From Thalassobaculum sp. OXR-137 (GTDB lineage: Bacteria; Pseudomonadota; Alphaproteobacteria; Thalassobaculales; Thalassobaculaceae), in NCBI RefSeq assembly GCF_034377285.1, contig NZ_CP139715.1, forward strand, positions 5,126,501 through 5,190,500: DNA of 64,000 bases, in the 5' to 3' direction. Positions 46,154 to 55,041 of the stretch are shown here, piece by piece (the first letter of the stretch is position 1; every line of letters starts with the position of its first letter). The notes under the pieces were generated by a model. It was not told where the DNA came from, did not search any database, and saw only the letters and a program-made list of their open reading frames with translations. The translations under genes and the position numbers were made by a program.

Positions 46154-47284
46154 ATGAAATTCTATGACTGGATGAGCCGGCTTCCTCTGCCGCGCAACTA
46201 TCTTGTGAAGATTCTGGTGGTCAGTTTCATCGGGGTTCATATCCCCATGATTGGTGCGGTTACTTACATCCTGCTCTCCGCCGACATCGCCCTCTCCGAC
46301 ACGATGGGCGTTCTGATCGCCCTACTGATCGCCACCGTGCTGGGAACCGTCGCCACCATGGCGATGCTCTACCTTCTGCTCGCGCCGATCACCCGTGCGG
46401 CCACCGCCCTGCGCGCCTACCTGAATGAGCGCAAGATCCCGTCGCTGCCGACGCGCTACGACGACGAAGCCGGCATCCTGCTCGCCAATGTGCAGGAGAC
46501 GGTGACCCGGCTCGACATGGCCCTGGACACCGCGCGCGCCCAGCGCGAGGAAGCGGTCCGCGGCCACCGCAGCAAATTCCAGGTTCTGGCCGGAATGAGC
46601 CACGACCTGCGCACGCCGCTGAACCATGTGATCGGCTTCGCCGAGGTGATGACGACCGAAGCCCTCGGCCCGCTCGGCAGCCACCGCTACCGCGACTATG
46701 CCAGCGGCATCCGCGACAGTGGCGAAGATCTGCTGACCACCCTGCAGACCATTCTGGACCTGAGCGCGCACGAAGCCGATCCGGACTCCCGCGACCTGGA
46801 CCCGGCGGGCGTCGACCTGGCAGGCGCGGTGGATCAGGCGGTACGGCTGACCCATTTCCACGCGGAACGCTGCGGAACCGTCATCCACATGACCGTTCCC
46901 AGCAACGCCGACGCGGCCGTGGTGACCTCGGAACGCTCCTTGAAGCAGATCGTCCTGCACGCGCTGCAGGTGGCGCTTGGCACCAGTCCGACCGCCACGC
47001 GGATCGACGTTTCGGTTGCCGAGACGATCGACCACGCCAGCCTGACGGTCGTCAGCGATCTACCCTGGACCCTGGGAGACGTGCCGCCCGAATTGGACGA
47101 CGGTGCCGGGCCGGAGGACTTCCCCTCCTCGACCCCGGCCGCCCTGCGGCTGTCCCTGGTGAACTCGCTGGCCGCCGGCGCCGGCGCGACGGTTCAGGTC
47201 GGCAACGCCGCTGGGGGCGCCCGGTCGTTGACCATCACCTTCCGCAAGGCGGAACGGAAGCGCGGCGCGTCCCAGGCCGCCTGA
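46154..47284 (+). CDS. Membrane histidine kinase-like protein with degenerate ATPase domain
   Basis: A 376-residue protein with two N-terminal membrane helices (~18-42 and ~50-78), a short HAMP-like stretch and a normal dimerisation/phosphoacceptor helix: His150 in LAGMSHDLRTPLNHVIGFAEVM. The catalytic ATP domain is eroded. The N-box position of the essential Asn reads Val273 (LHALQVALGT). The G1 box has DLPWTLGD instead of DxGxG. The G2 region (STPAALRLSLVNSLA) lacks its glycines. So it probably cannot phosphorylate itself, but His150 could accept a phosphate from another protein, as ChpT-like phosphotransferases do. No response regulator is adjacent. A frame-intact gene of ordinary composition. 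Confidence 0.85.
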   Translation: MKFYDWMSRLPLPRNYLVKILVVSFIGVHIPMIGAVTYILLSADIALSDTMGVLIALLIATVLGTVATMAMLYLLLAPITRAATALRAYLNERKIPSLPTRYDDEAGILLANVQETVTRLDMALDTARAQREEAVRGHRSKFQVLAGMSHDLRTPLNHVIGFAEVMTTEALGPLGSHRYRDYASGIRDSGEDLLTTLQTILDLSAHEADPDSRDLDPAGVDLAGAVDQAVRLTHFHAERCGTVIHMTVPSNADAAVVTSERSLKQIVLHALQVALGTSPTATRIDVSVAETIDHASLTVVSDLPWTLGDVPPELDDGAGPEDFPSSTPAALRLSLVNSLAAGAGATVQVGNAAGGARSLTITFRKAERKRGASQAA

Positions 47285-47290
47285 CGGCGG

Positions 47291-48481
47291 TCAGGCGCCC
47301 TCGCCCACCACGCGCACCAGGGCGTCGATCTCCCGCTCCAGCGTGATGTAATGGACGCTGGCCCGAACCGCCGTGGCGATCCCGCGGCGGTCGTATCCCA
47401 CCCGCGCGCCGCTGTCGCCGGAGACGCTGACGTTGATGCCGTGGTCCTTGAGGCGGCGCTTGATGGCGTCCGCCTCCTCGCCGCGCTTGCGGAAGGTGAC
47501 GATGCCGCATTTCTCGGCACCCTCGTCCAGTACCTCCACGCCGTCGAGGCCGGATAGACGGTCGCGGAGCTGCTGGGCTAGCGGCTGGACCCGGTCGCGG
47601 ATCGCCTCCAGCCCCCAACCCAGCGCGTAGTCGATGGCCACGCCCAGGGCCGCCTTGCCGGCGAAATGGCACTCCCAGTTCTCGAACCGCCGGGCGTCGG
47701 CGCGGACCACGTATTCCCGCTCGTTGACCAGTTCGGCCGCGTGCTGGTCCAACAGCGGCGGATCCAGACGCTCGATCCAGTCGCCGCGCACGTAGAGAAA
47801 CCCGGTGCCGCGTGGGCCGCGCAGGTACTTCCGCCCGGTTGCCGACAGAAAATCGCAGCCGATCTCGGCCACATCCAAGGGGATCTGTCCGGCCGACTGG
47901 CAGGCATCCAGCAGATAGGGCACGCCGTGCTTGCCGGCCACCCTGCCGACCTCGGCCGCCGGATTGACCAGGCCGCCACCGGTGGGCACATGGCTGATCG
48001 AGATCAGCTTCACCCGGTCGTCCACCATGCGGTCCAGGGCGGCCACGTCGATCTGGCCGTGGTTGTCGTTCGGCACGATCGCCACCTCGCAGCCGGTATG
48101 CTTGGCCCTGTGCAGATAGGCGATCATGTTCGAGCCGTATTCGGACTCCGTCGTCAAGATGCGGTCGCCCTTGCCCAGATCCAGCGCATAAAACGCCATG
48201 TCCCAGGCCCGGGTGGCGTTCTCCACGAAGGCGACCTCGTCGCGGCTGCAGTTCAGCAGCCGGGCGGTGGCGTCGTAGAAGTTCTCCAGCTTGTCCTGGT
48301 GCCGGTCGGCGGTCTCGTAGCCGCCGCGGAACTCCTCCTCGCGCTGCCAGCCGATCAGCGCGTCGGCGACCGGGATCGGCATCAGCGAGGAACCGGCGTG
48401 GTTCAGGTGGACGATCCCCGCGCAGCCCCGGGTCTCGTGCCGGGCCCGCTCGACATCGATAGGCGTTGATTTCGTGGACAT
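47291..48481 (-). CDS. Class V aminotransferase / cysteine desulfurase-like PLP enzyme
   Basis: A 396-residue PLP enzyme of the aminotransferase V group. Landmarks: IVHLNHAGSSLMP at the N-terminus, VENATRAWDMAFYALDL, SISHVPTGGGLVNPAAE, YLLDACQSAGQIPLDV with the PLP Asp, and Lys in SATGRKYLRGPRGTGFLYV (~218), which forms the Schiff base. Relatives include isopenicillin N epimerase-like proteins and lyases acting on cysteine conjugates. I cannot assign a substrate. It lacks the flexible active-site loop with catalytic Cys expected of a NifS/IscS desulfurase. Convergent with the kinase-like gene (6-base gap). Confidence 0.85.
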   Translation of the reverse strand: MSTKSTPIDVERARHETRGCAGIVHLNHAGSSLMPIPVADALIGWQREEEFRGGYETADRHQDKLENFYDATARLLNCSRDEVAFVENATRAWDMAFYALDLGKGDRILTTESEYGSNMIAYLHRAKHTGCEVAIVPNDNHGQIDVAALDRMVDDRVKLISISHVPTGGGLVNPAAEVGRVAGKHGVPYLLDACQSAGQIPLDVAEIGCDFLSATGRKYLRGPRGTGFLYVRGDWIERLDPPLLDQHAAELVNEREYVVRADARRFENWECHFAGKAALGVAIDYALGWGLEAIRDRVQPLAQQLRDRLSGLDGVEVLDEGAEKCGIVTFRKRGEEADAIKRRLKDHGINVSVSGDSGARVGYDRRGIATAVRASVHYITLEREIDALVRVVGEGA

Positions 48482-48516
48482 CCTGACCCTCCCTTGCGCG
48501 TGCTGGCGGGGAGGCT

Positions 48517-48565
48517 AGAGCAAATCACAACCAGATGGAAACATCTGGCCGTGTGAATTTGCTCT
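48517..48565. repeat. Stem-loop repeat AGAGCAAAT...ATTTGCTCT
   Basis: Arms AGAGCAAATCACAACCAGATG and CATCTGGCCGTGTGAATTTGCTCT can pair almost completely around GAAA (three internal mismatches or bulges). It lies in the gap upstream of the aminotransferase gene and downstream of the S4 gene. It is unlike the GTCATCC families. I see one copy in the window. Confidence 0.75.
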
Positions 48566-48627
48566 ATCTTGAATAGGTTAGACGGCGATTCACGGTTCAG
48601 ATCGAGTGGATCCGACCCGATCGCGCC

Positions 48628-49062
48628 TTACCCGTCGAGACCGCTGTCGTCCAACATCCGGTCGATGGCCCGCCGGTCGCGCTTGGTCGGCCGGCCCGCA
48701 CCCTTGTCACGGCTCGGCGCGGTGGGCTCGTCGAGATCGACCGACTTGGCTTCGGAACTGCGCTCAGGAATGGGCGCCAGGTCCTCGTACAGCAGTCGGG
48801 CTTCGGGCGCCGGGCCGCGCCGGGTGGCCAGGGACAGAACCTTGACGACCCGCACATGCGGTCCCTGGGGAAAGGTCAGCACGGCGCCGACCTTCACCTT
48901 CTGATGGGCCTTGGCGACGACGGTTCCGTCCATCCGCAGCCGGTTGGCAGCCAACAGGGCATTGGCCAGGGCGCGCGATTTGAAAAACCGCGCGCACCAG
49001 AGCCATTTGTCCAGACGCTGGCTGTCGGCACCGTCGGGGGCGGGGACGCCGCCTCCGCTCAT
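48628..49062 (-). CDS. S4-domain RNA-binding protein, Hsp15-like
   Basis: A 144-residue protein with an S4 domain at residues ~14-75 (QRLDKWLWCARFFKSRALANALLAANRLRMDGTVV). This follows the heat-shock protein Hsp15 pattern; Hsp15 binds stalled 50S subunits carrying nascent peptidyl-tRNA and shifts the tRNA. The C-terminal tail is basic and Lys/Arg/Asp-rich. ATGA overlap with the helicase gene (49059-49062) implies coupled translation, so both probably act on structured or ribosomal RNA. Confidence 0.88.
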   Translation of the reverse strand: MSGGGVPAPDGADSQRLDKWLWCARFFKSRALANALLAANRLRMDGTVVAKAHQKVKVGAVLTFPQGPHVRVVKVLSLATRRGPAPEARLLYEDLAPIPERSSEAKSVDLDEPTAPSRDKGAGRPTKRDRRAIDRMLDDSGLDG

Positions 49063-52000
49063 CCGTCCTTCTTGCGCAGCGCGTCGCGCAGGCCGGCCAG
49101 GGCCGCGAAGGGCGAATCCGGATCGATCTCGCCGCGGCGTTCCGGCTCGGCGGTATGCACCCGGGGCCGGTCGTCCCGCCCACGACGATCGCCGTCGCGC
49201 CGGTTCGGACCCTTGCCGCCGCCACCCCGGCGACGGTCGCCGCGCTGGCCGTCGCCCTCGCCCTGTCGAGCCTGGCTCGACTTGCCATGCTGCGGCTTGC
49301 CCTGGGACGGGCGGTTGTCGGACCGCTTGCCCTGCCTGTCCTGACCCTGGCGATCTTGACCCTGCCGCTCCTGACCCTGGCGATCCTGGGCCGGTCTGCC
49401 GTCGGCCCGGGCCTCGCCGGCGGGCGCGCCCTCGGCCGCGTTCGGCCGGTTGCCGCCCTGTCGCTGCTTGTTGCGGTTGGGACGCGGACGGCGCCCTTCC
49501 TCGCTGCGGCGGCGCGCGAACAGCGGCACCATGACCACCGGCTCGGCCTCTCCCGTCGGGGCCGTCTCGCCGTCATCCGGTTTGGCCTCTTCGCCAGCCG
49601 GGTCGATTGCGGCTTCGGCCGGGGCATCGTCGGTCGCCGGGGTCGTCTCGGCGGTCTCCGCCGGAGCGTCGGGCTGTGCTTCGGCCGACGCCAAGCTGTC
49701 CGCCTCCGGCACGTCGCTCGCAGCGGTGTCCGCGGGCGCCTCCTCGGGTGACGGCGCGCCGACGCTTTCCGGCACGGACGCATCGGCCGCCTCGGCCGGG
49801 CTGACCGTGTCCTCGGCCGGCGTGTCCTCAGCCGGCGCTTCCTCGGAAGCCTCGCCCGGGGTCGGCTCAACCGCGGCCGCATCCGCCGGAGCCGCAGCGT
49901 CCTCCGTCGTCGGCGCCGCCCCAGCGTCGTCGCCGGCCTGCGCCGGCTGGGCGGCGGCGGGCTGGTCGGCCGGACGCTCGCCCACCTTGCGGTAGCCGAG
50001 GTCGTTCAGGATGGCGGCAAAGGTCTCGTGATCGACACCGGCCAGCGACAGCATGTCCGGATTGATCGCGAACGGGCCGTTGCGGGCCGCCTGACGGATC
50101 AGCGCGGCGATGCGCTCGACCATGTCGATGCGGATCGCCCGGCCGCCGAGCCGCTGGTAACCCAGGGCGATGTCGTATTCCGTCGGCGTCTCCGGCCGGC
50201 GTACCACCTGCACCCGGCCCTCCGGCGGCAGCCCCTCTTCGGGGAAACGGCCGTGGAACACCGACCAGAGCAGGCCGCGCATGGCGACCGGCTTCGGCTT
50301 CAGGAGCTGGGGGATGTACAGGTTCTCGGTGCCGAGCCGGATCCCGACCCGGGCCAGATCCTTGCGGCCCTGCTCGTCGAGTTCCTTGACCATCGCACGC
50401 AGCCCTTCGGCCGGCGCGTTGCCCAGTCCCTCGAGGACCTGGAACACGATGCCGCGCGCGCCGCCGGACAGGTCCGAGCGGGCAAGCTGCAGCAACTGCG
50501 GGATCACCGCCTCGAGATGCACGTCCAGCCAGGTCTTCAGGCGCTTCTGCACCCGGTCGCGCTGCGGCGGTTCGAGCATGTCGCTCTCGCGCACGCGCAC
50601 GTCCGGCCGCCAGGGCACGTCGCCGGCGACCAGATCGGCCACCGGGTTGCCCCGCCAGTAGAACACGCCATGACCATCCAGGCGGAACACCTCGTCGAGG
50701 TCGCTTTCCAGACGGGACACACGACGTGCGATCTCGTCCGGAAGGACGCGCCGCGCCGCCGTCATCACCTGTTTCTCTTCTTCGGTATTCGCGGCGTCGG
50801 GCTGGAAGGAGAACCCTTCCAAATGCCCGACACGATGCCCCTCGACCGTTACCGTCCCGTCGCCGGATACGCCCGCCAATATATCCTCCTTACCACCCTT
50901 CAGCTTCCGCGACAGGGTCGCCGACCGCCGATCGACGAACCTTAGAGTGAGCTGCTGATGCAACGCGTCCGATAATCGGTCCTCGATCGCGCGCGCCCTA
51001 GACTGCCAGTGACCGGCGTCGTCAATCCAGTCCCCTCGGTGTGTAATGTAGGTCCAAGTGCGAATATGCGCGATACGTCCCATCAGGGTATCGATATCGC
51101 CCTCGGTCCTGTCGAAGCGGCTCATCTGGCCGTCGACCCAGTCGCTTGGCAGCTTCTCCTCAGCGTCGGTCAGGTAAAGATACACCTGTGCGAGGAGACG
51201 CGCATGACTTTCCGTAAGGTGTTTCTGAAAGTCCGGGATCTGGCACACGTCCCACAGCAGCCGGATGCGGACCGGACCGTTGGCGCGCTTGGCCACCTCC
51301 TCCATCCGGGAGAGGGTCTCCAGTGCCTCCTGATCCTCGCCGTCGCGCTTGCGCGACAGGAAATCGTGCTCCGGCCAGACCTCCAGCGAGCGCTTCAGGT
51401 CGCGCATGGTCGCAAAGTCGAGCCGGGTGTTGCGCCAGGAAAGCTGTTTCAGCGCGTCGAAGGTATGGGTCTCGATCGCCATCACCGCCTCGTCGTCCAG
51501 CGGCGGGCAGTTGCCGGTCACCCCGAAGGTGCCGTCGTTCATGTGGCGGCCGGCGCGGCCGGCGATCTGCGCCAGCTCCGCGGCCCTCAGGCGGCGCGGG
51601 AAGCGGCCGTCGAACTTGCGGTCGGAGGCGAAGAACACATGGTCGATATCCATGTTCAGGCCCATGCCGATCGCGTCGGTGGCCACCAGATAGTCGACCT
51701 CGCCCTCCTGATACATCTGCACCTGGGCGTTGCGGGTGCGCGGACTGAGCGCCCCCATTACCACCGCCACGCCGCCGCGCTGGCGCCGCACGACCTCGGC
51801 GATGGCGTAGACATCGGCGGCGGAGAACGCGACCACCGCGCTGCGGCGCGGCAGGCGGGTCATCTTGCACAGGCCGGAATAGCTCAACTCCGACAGGCGC
51901 GGCCGGGTCTCGAACCGGGCCTCCGGCACCAGCCGGCGCAGCAGCGGGCGGATCGTCTCCGAGCCGAGGAACATGGTCTCGTCGAGGCCGCGGGCGTGCA

Positions 52001-52346
52001 GCAGGCGGTCGGTGAAGACGTGACCGCGCTCCGGATCGCCGGCAAGCTGGACCTCGTCGACCGCCAGAAAGTCGAAAGATTTGTCCAGCGGCATCGACTC
52101 GACGGTGCAGACGAAGTACTTGGCATCGGGCGGGATGATCTTCTCCTCGCCCGTGACCAGCGCAACCGCGCGATATCCCTTGCGGGCGACGATCTTGTCG
52201 TAGTTCTCGCGCGCCAGCAGCCGCAGCGGAAATCCGATCACGCCGTTGCGGTGACCGAGCATCCGCTCGATCGCAAGGTGGGTCTTGCCGGTGTTGGTCG
52301 GGCCGAGGACGGCCAGGACCGACGCGGCATGCGATGCGAGAACCAT
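49059..52346 (-). CDS. Suv3-like RNA helicase with long low-complexity C-terminal tail
   Basis: About 1095 residues from ATG 52346 (MVLASHAASVLAVLG); the open frame starts at 52397. Walker A GPTNTGKT at 15-22, Walker B DEVQ at 97-100, and motif VI QIAGRAGRH near residue 270 identify the Suv3 group of helicases, close to mitochondrial SUV3. After ~800 residues comes a Ala/Pro/Glu-rich acidic stretch, then a Gln/Arg/Gly-rich basic tract with repeated DRQGQ units, and a folded-looking end (SPFAALAGLRDAL). The tail should be disordered and could bind RNA or RNA-degradation partners such as RNase E or PNPase. Overlaps the S4 gene by four bases. Confidence 0.88.
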   Translation of the reverse strand: MVLASHAASVLAVLGPTNTGKTHLAIERMLGHRNGVIGFPLRLLARENYDKIVARKGYRAVALVTGEEKIIPPDAKYFVCTVESMPLDKSFDFLAVDEVQLAGDPERGHVFTDRLLHARGLDETMFLGSETIRPLLRRLVPEARFETRPRLSELSYSGLCKMTRLPRRSAVVAFSAADVYAIAEVVRRQRGGVAVVMGALSPRTRNAQVQMYQEGEVDYLVATDAIGMGLNMDIDHVFFASDRKFDGRFPRRLRAAELAQIAGRAGRHMNDGTFGVTGNCPPLDDEAVMAIETHTFDALKQLSWRNTRLDFATMRDLKRSLEVWPEHDFLSRKRDGEDQEALETLSRMEEVAKRANGPVRIRLLWDVCQIPDFQKHLTESHARLLAQVYLYLTDAEEKLPSDWVDGQMSRFDRTEGDIDTLMGRIAHIRTWTYITHRGDWIDDAGHWQSRARAIEDRLSDALHQQLTLRFVDRRSATLSRKLKGGKEDILAGVSGDGTVTVEGHRVGHLEGFSFQPDAANTEEEKQVMTAARRVLPDEIARRVSRLESDLDEVFRLDGHGVFYWRGNPVADLVAGDVPWRPDVRVRESDMLEPPQRDRVQKRLKTWLDVHLEAVIPQLLQLARSDLSGGARGIVFQVLEGLGNAPAEGLRAMVKELDEQGRKDLARVGIRLGTENLYIPQLLKPKPVAMRGLLWSVFHGRFPEEGLPPEGRVQVVRRPETPTEYDIALGYQRLGGRAIRIDMVERIAALIRQAARNGPFAINPDMLSLAGVDHETFAAILNDLGYRKVGERPADQPAAAQPAQAGDDAGAAPTTEDAAAPADAAAVEPTPGEASEEAPAEDTPAEDTVSPAEAADASVPESVGAPSPEEAPADTAASDVPEADSLASAEAQPDAPAETAETTPATDDAPAEAAIDPAGEEAKPDDGETAPTGEAEPVVMVPLFARRRSEEGRRPRPNRNKQRQGGNRPNAAEGAPAGEARADGRPAQDRQGQERQGQDRQGQDRQGKRSDNRPSQGKPQHGKSSQARQGEGDGQRGDRRRGGGGKGPNRRDGDRRGRDDRPRVHTAEPERRGEIDPDSPFAALAGLRDALRKKDG

Positions 52347-52420
52347 GGGGGAGATCTGCGACCGGCTCCATTCAATCCGGTTCTCGGCATAACACATATG
52401 GACGGCGGCGGAGAGAAGGA

Positions 52421-52449
52421 CTTGCAGACGTCACTCGTCGGCCATATCT
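52421..52449 (+). promoter_or_regulatory. RpoH-type promoter of htpG
   Basis: A -35-like CTTG at 52421-52424 and a -10-like CCATATCT at 52442-52449 match the alphaproteobacterial sigma-32 pattern (CTTG, ~17-18 bases, CyTATnT; one mismatch in the -10). The start codon is 47 bases further. RpoH is encoded 10 kb away. Confidence 0.58.
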
Positions 52450-52495
52450 CCGACCCGTCCTGACAGTCGACAATAGCAACAACGGACCAACTGCC

Positions 52496-54382
52496 ATGGC
52501 TGCCGAAACAAGATCTTTCCAAGCCGAAGTCTCGAAACTTCTGCACATCGTCGCGAACGCGCTTTACAGCGAACGTGAGGTGTTCCTGAGAGAGCTGATC
52601 TCGAACGCCGCCGACGCCTGCGACAAGCTGCGATTCCTGGCGATCTCCAATCCGGATCTGACCGCCGACGACAGCGCCTTCAAGATCCGCATCTCCGCCG
52701 ACGACAAGGCGAAGACGCTGACCCTCTCCGATAACGGGGTGGGCATGACCGAAGCCGAGCTGCACGACAATCTCGGCACCATCGCCCGCTCCGGCACCTC
52801 GGCCTTCGTCGACGAGATGAGCGGCGATGCCAAGAAGGACACCAGCCTGATCGGCCAGTTCGGCGTCGGCTTCTATTCCGCCTTCATGGTTGCGGACAAG
52901 GTCGAGGTCCTGACCCGCAAGGCCGGCGAGAGCACGGGCTGGCTGTGGACCTCCGACGGGCTCGGCGAATACACGGTCGCGCCGGCCGAGAAGGCCACCC
53001 GCGGCACGGTCATTACCCTGCATCTCAAGAAGGACGCCAAGGAGTTCCTGGAGAAGCAGCGGATTCAGACCATCGTCCGCACCTATTCCGACCACATCCC
53101 CTTCCCCGTCGTATTCGTGGAGGGCGAGGACGAGGACACGCTGAACCAGGCCTCGGCCCTGTGGACCCGGTCGAAGAGCGAGATCTCCGACGAGGACTAC
53201 AAGGAATTCTACCACCACGTCGGCCACGCCTTCGACGACCCGTGGATGACCGTCCACTGGAAGGCCGAAGGCCGCATCGAGTATCACGGCCTGCTGTTCG
53301 TGCCGTCGCAGCGCCCGTTCGACCTGTTCCACCCGGAGCGGCGCCATCACGTGAAGCTCTACGTGAAGCGGGTCTTCATCACCGATGAGATCGAGGGCCT
53401 GGTCCCCTCCTGGCTGCGGTTCCTGAAGGGCGTGGTCGATTGCGAGGACCTGCCGCTGAACGTCAGCCGCGAGATGCTGCAGCACAACCCGGTGGTCACC
53501 ACGATCTCGAAGGCACTGACCAAGCGCGTGCTGGGCGACCTGGCCAAGAAGGCGAAGAAGGAGCCGGAGGCCTATGCCGAGTTCTGGCGCAACTTCGGCG
53601 CGGTGCTGAAGGAGGGCCTCTACGCCGATGGCGGCGAGCACAAGGAGGCACTGCTCGACCTGGTGCGGTTCAAGTCGACCGCCGGCGACGAGCTGGCGAG
53701 CCTGGACGGCTATATCGAGCGCATGAAGGAAGGCCAGGAGGCGATCTACTACATCGCCGCCGAGGACGAGGCCGCCGCCAAGGCCTCGCCGCAGTTGGAG
53801 GGCTTCCTGAAGAAGGGCGTGGAGGTCCTGTTCCTCACCGACCCGATCGACGAGTTCTGGGTCCAGACCATGTTCGACGGGGTGAAGGGCAAGCCGCTGA
53901 AGTCCATCACCCGCGGCGGCGCCGATCTCGCCTCCATCAAGTCCGGCGAGACCGACAAGGACGAGAGCGCCGACAAGAAGGACGACGAGCCGAAGGACAG
54001 CGGGTCGGTCGACAATCTGATCGCCTCGGTGAAGCTGGCGCTCGGATCGACCGTGAAGGACGTGCGGACCACCGACCGTCTGTCGGAAAGCCCGGTCTGC
54101 CTCGTCGCCGACGAGACCGACATGGACATGAACCTGGAGCGGATGCTGCGCCAGCATAAGCAGCTCGACCATGCCGCCCCGCGGGTGCTGGAGATCAACG
54201 CCGACCACGCGCTGATCAAGGGCCTGGCCAAGCTAGTCAAGGACGGCAAGACGGACGGCATCGACGACGCCGCCTTCCTGCTGTTCGAACAGGCCCGTAT
54301 CCTGGAAGGCGAGCCGGTCAGCGATCCGAAGGCCTTCACCCGCCGGTTCTCGGAAGTGATGGTCAAGGCGCTGGGCGCCTGA
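52496..54382 (+). CDS. htpG: Chaperone protein HtpG (Hsp90)
   Basis: A 628-residue Hsp90. The ATP pocket of the GHKL domain is intact: ELISNAADACDKLR (~32-45), DNGVGMTEAEL (~82-92), and GQFGVGFYSAFMVAD. The middle domain holds LPLNVSREMLQHNP, and the C-terminal dimerisation domain ends without an MEEVD tail, as in bacteria. A charged linker (DKDESADKKDDEPKDS) lies before the last domain. ATG 52496 is chosen by family; upstream in-frame codons look untranslated. Two adjacent hairpins follow the stop. Confidence 0.96.
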   Translation: MAAETRSFQAEVSKLLHIVANALYSEREVFLRELISNAADACDKLRFLAISNPDLTADDSAFKIRISADDKAKTLTLSDNGVGMTEAELHDNLGTIARSGTSAFVDEMSGDAKKDTSLIGQFGVGFYSAFMVADKVEVLTRKAGESTGWLWTSDGLGEYTVAPAEKATRGTVITLHLKKDAKEFLEKQRIQTIVRTYSDHIPFPVVFVEGEDEDTLNQASALWTRSKSEISDEDYKEFYHHVGHAFDDPWMTVHWKAEGRIEYHGLLFVPSQRPFDLFHPERRHHVKLYVKRVFITDEIEGLVPSWLRFLKGVVDCEDLPLNVSREMLQHNPVVTTISKALTKRVLGDLAKKAKKEPEAYAEFWRNFGAVLKEGLYADGGEHKEALLDLVRFKSTAGDELASLDGYIERMKEGQEAIYYIAAEDEAAAKASPQLEGFLKKGVEVLFLTDPIDEFWVQTMFDGVKGKPLKSITRGGADLASIKSGETDKDESADKKDDEPKDSGSVDNLIASVKLALGSTVKDVRTTDRLSESPVCLVADETDMDMNLERMLRQHKQLDHAAPRVLEINADHALIKGLAKLVKDGKTDGIDDAAFLLFEQARILEGEPVSDPKAFTRRFSEVMVKALGA

Positions 54383-54389
54383 GAAACAC

Positions 54390-54442
54390 GGTAGTGCCGG
54401 TCCCGGAACGATCGGCACTACCGCAACCCGGTTTCGGGTTGC
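54390..54442. terminator. Two adjacent hairpins after htpG
   Basis: GGTAGTGCCG (54390-54399) with CGGCACTACC (54413-54422), immediately followed by GCAACCCG-GTTT-CGGGTTGC (54423-54442). Both stems are perfect. No clear T-tract, so termination is probable but not certain. Confidence 0.5.
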
Positions 54443-54496
54443 AACGGTTTGGCATCGATCCATCTCCCTAACACCGTGTCGGCTTGCGAGGATCTG

Positions 54497-55030
54497 ATGC
54501 GCCTGTTCTTCAGTCTCTGTCTGATGTTTGCGCCCGCTGTCGCCCATGCCGATGCCTGCGGCCCGCGTCTGGTGGCGACCTTCAGCGAAGGCGCGCCGGC
54601 CGACCGGTTCACCCTCACCAACACCAGCGATCCCGGATGGTCGGTCACCGAGGTTGAGATCGATCTCGGCCCGTCGCGCGGGCGGGTGATCTTCGACGTC
54701 ACCGAGCGCGGCGCCGGGCTCAGCGTCTATCAACCGTTCGAGGAAGCGACCGGGACGGCGGTCATCGCCAACCGCAGCGAGGTGACCGACGGCGACACGC
54801 TGCTCACGCTCCGGTTCAGCCGCTTCGCGCCGGGCGACACCTTCGGCTTCACCATCGACCTGGACGACACCGCGGGCTTCGCGCCGACCGTCGTCTCCAC
54901 CGACGAGATCGCCGAGGGCGTCATCCGCGCCCGCTTCACCTCTGCCCGGGGCGAGGCCACCCGCGAGGGCTTCTTCGACGACAACAGCGAAGCCGATACC
55001 GGCCGGCTGGAAGGGTGTTTCGTGTCGTGA
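54497..55030 (+). CDS. Hypothetical secreted protein
   Basis: A 177-residue protein with a clear signal peptide (MRLFFSLCLMFAPAVAHA, cleavage before DACG). ATG 54497 has GAGG eight bases upstream. The mature part is acidic and beta-rich, with Ser/Thr-rich strands (RFTLTNTSDPGWSVTEVEI, GLSVYQPFEEATGTAVIANR, FGFTIDLDDTAGFAP), and three or four cysteines, two near the ends (ACGPR, EGCFVS) that could form a disulfide. The pattern resembles the beta-sandwich of PEP-CTERM or extracellular adhesin-like proteins, but no sorting tail is present. I do not recognise a family. It precedes znuB on the opposite strand by 11 bases. Confidence 0.72.
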   Translation: MRLFFSLCLMFAPAVAHADACGPRLVATFSEGAPADRFTLTNTSDPGWSVTEVEIDLGPSRGRVIFDVTERGAGLSVYQPFEEATGTAVIANRSEVTDGDTLLTLRFSRFAPGDTFGFTIDLDDTAGFAPTVVSTDEIAEGVIRARFTSARGEATREGFFDDNSEADTGRLEGCFVS

Positions 55031-55041
55031 CGGCCGAGGCC

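Noticed and set aside
46154-47284. ChpT histidine phosphotransferase
   Set aside because: ChpT is a small soluble protein with a different H-box context; this one has two membrane helices and a HDLRTP kinase-type box.
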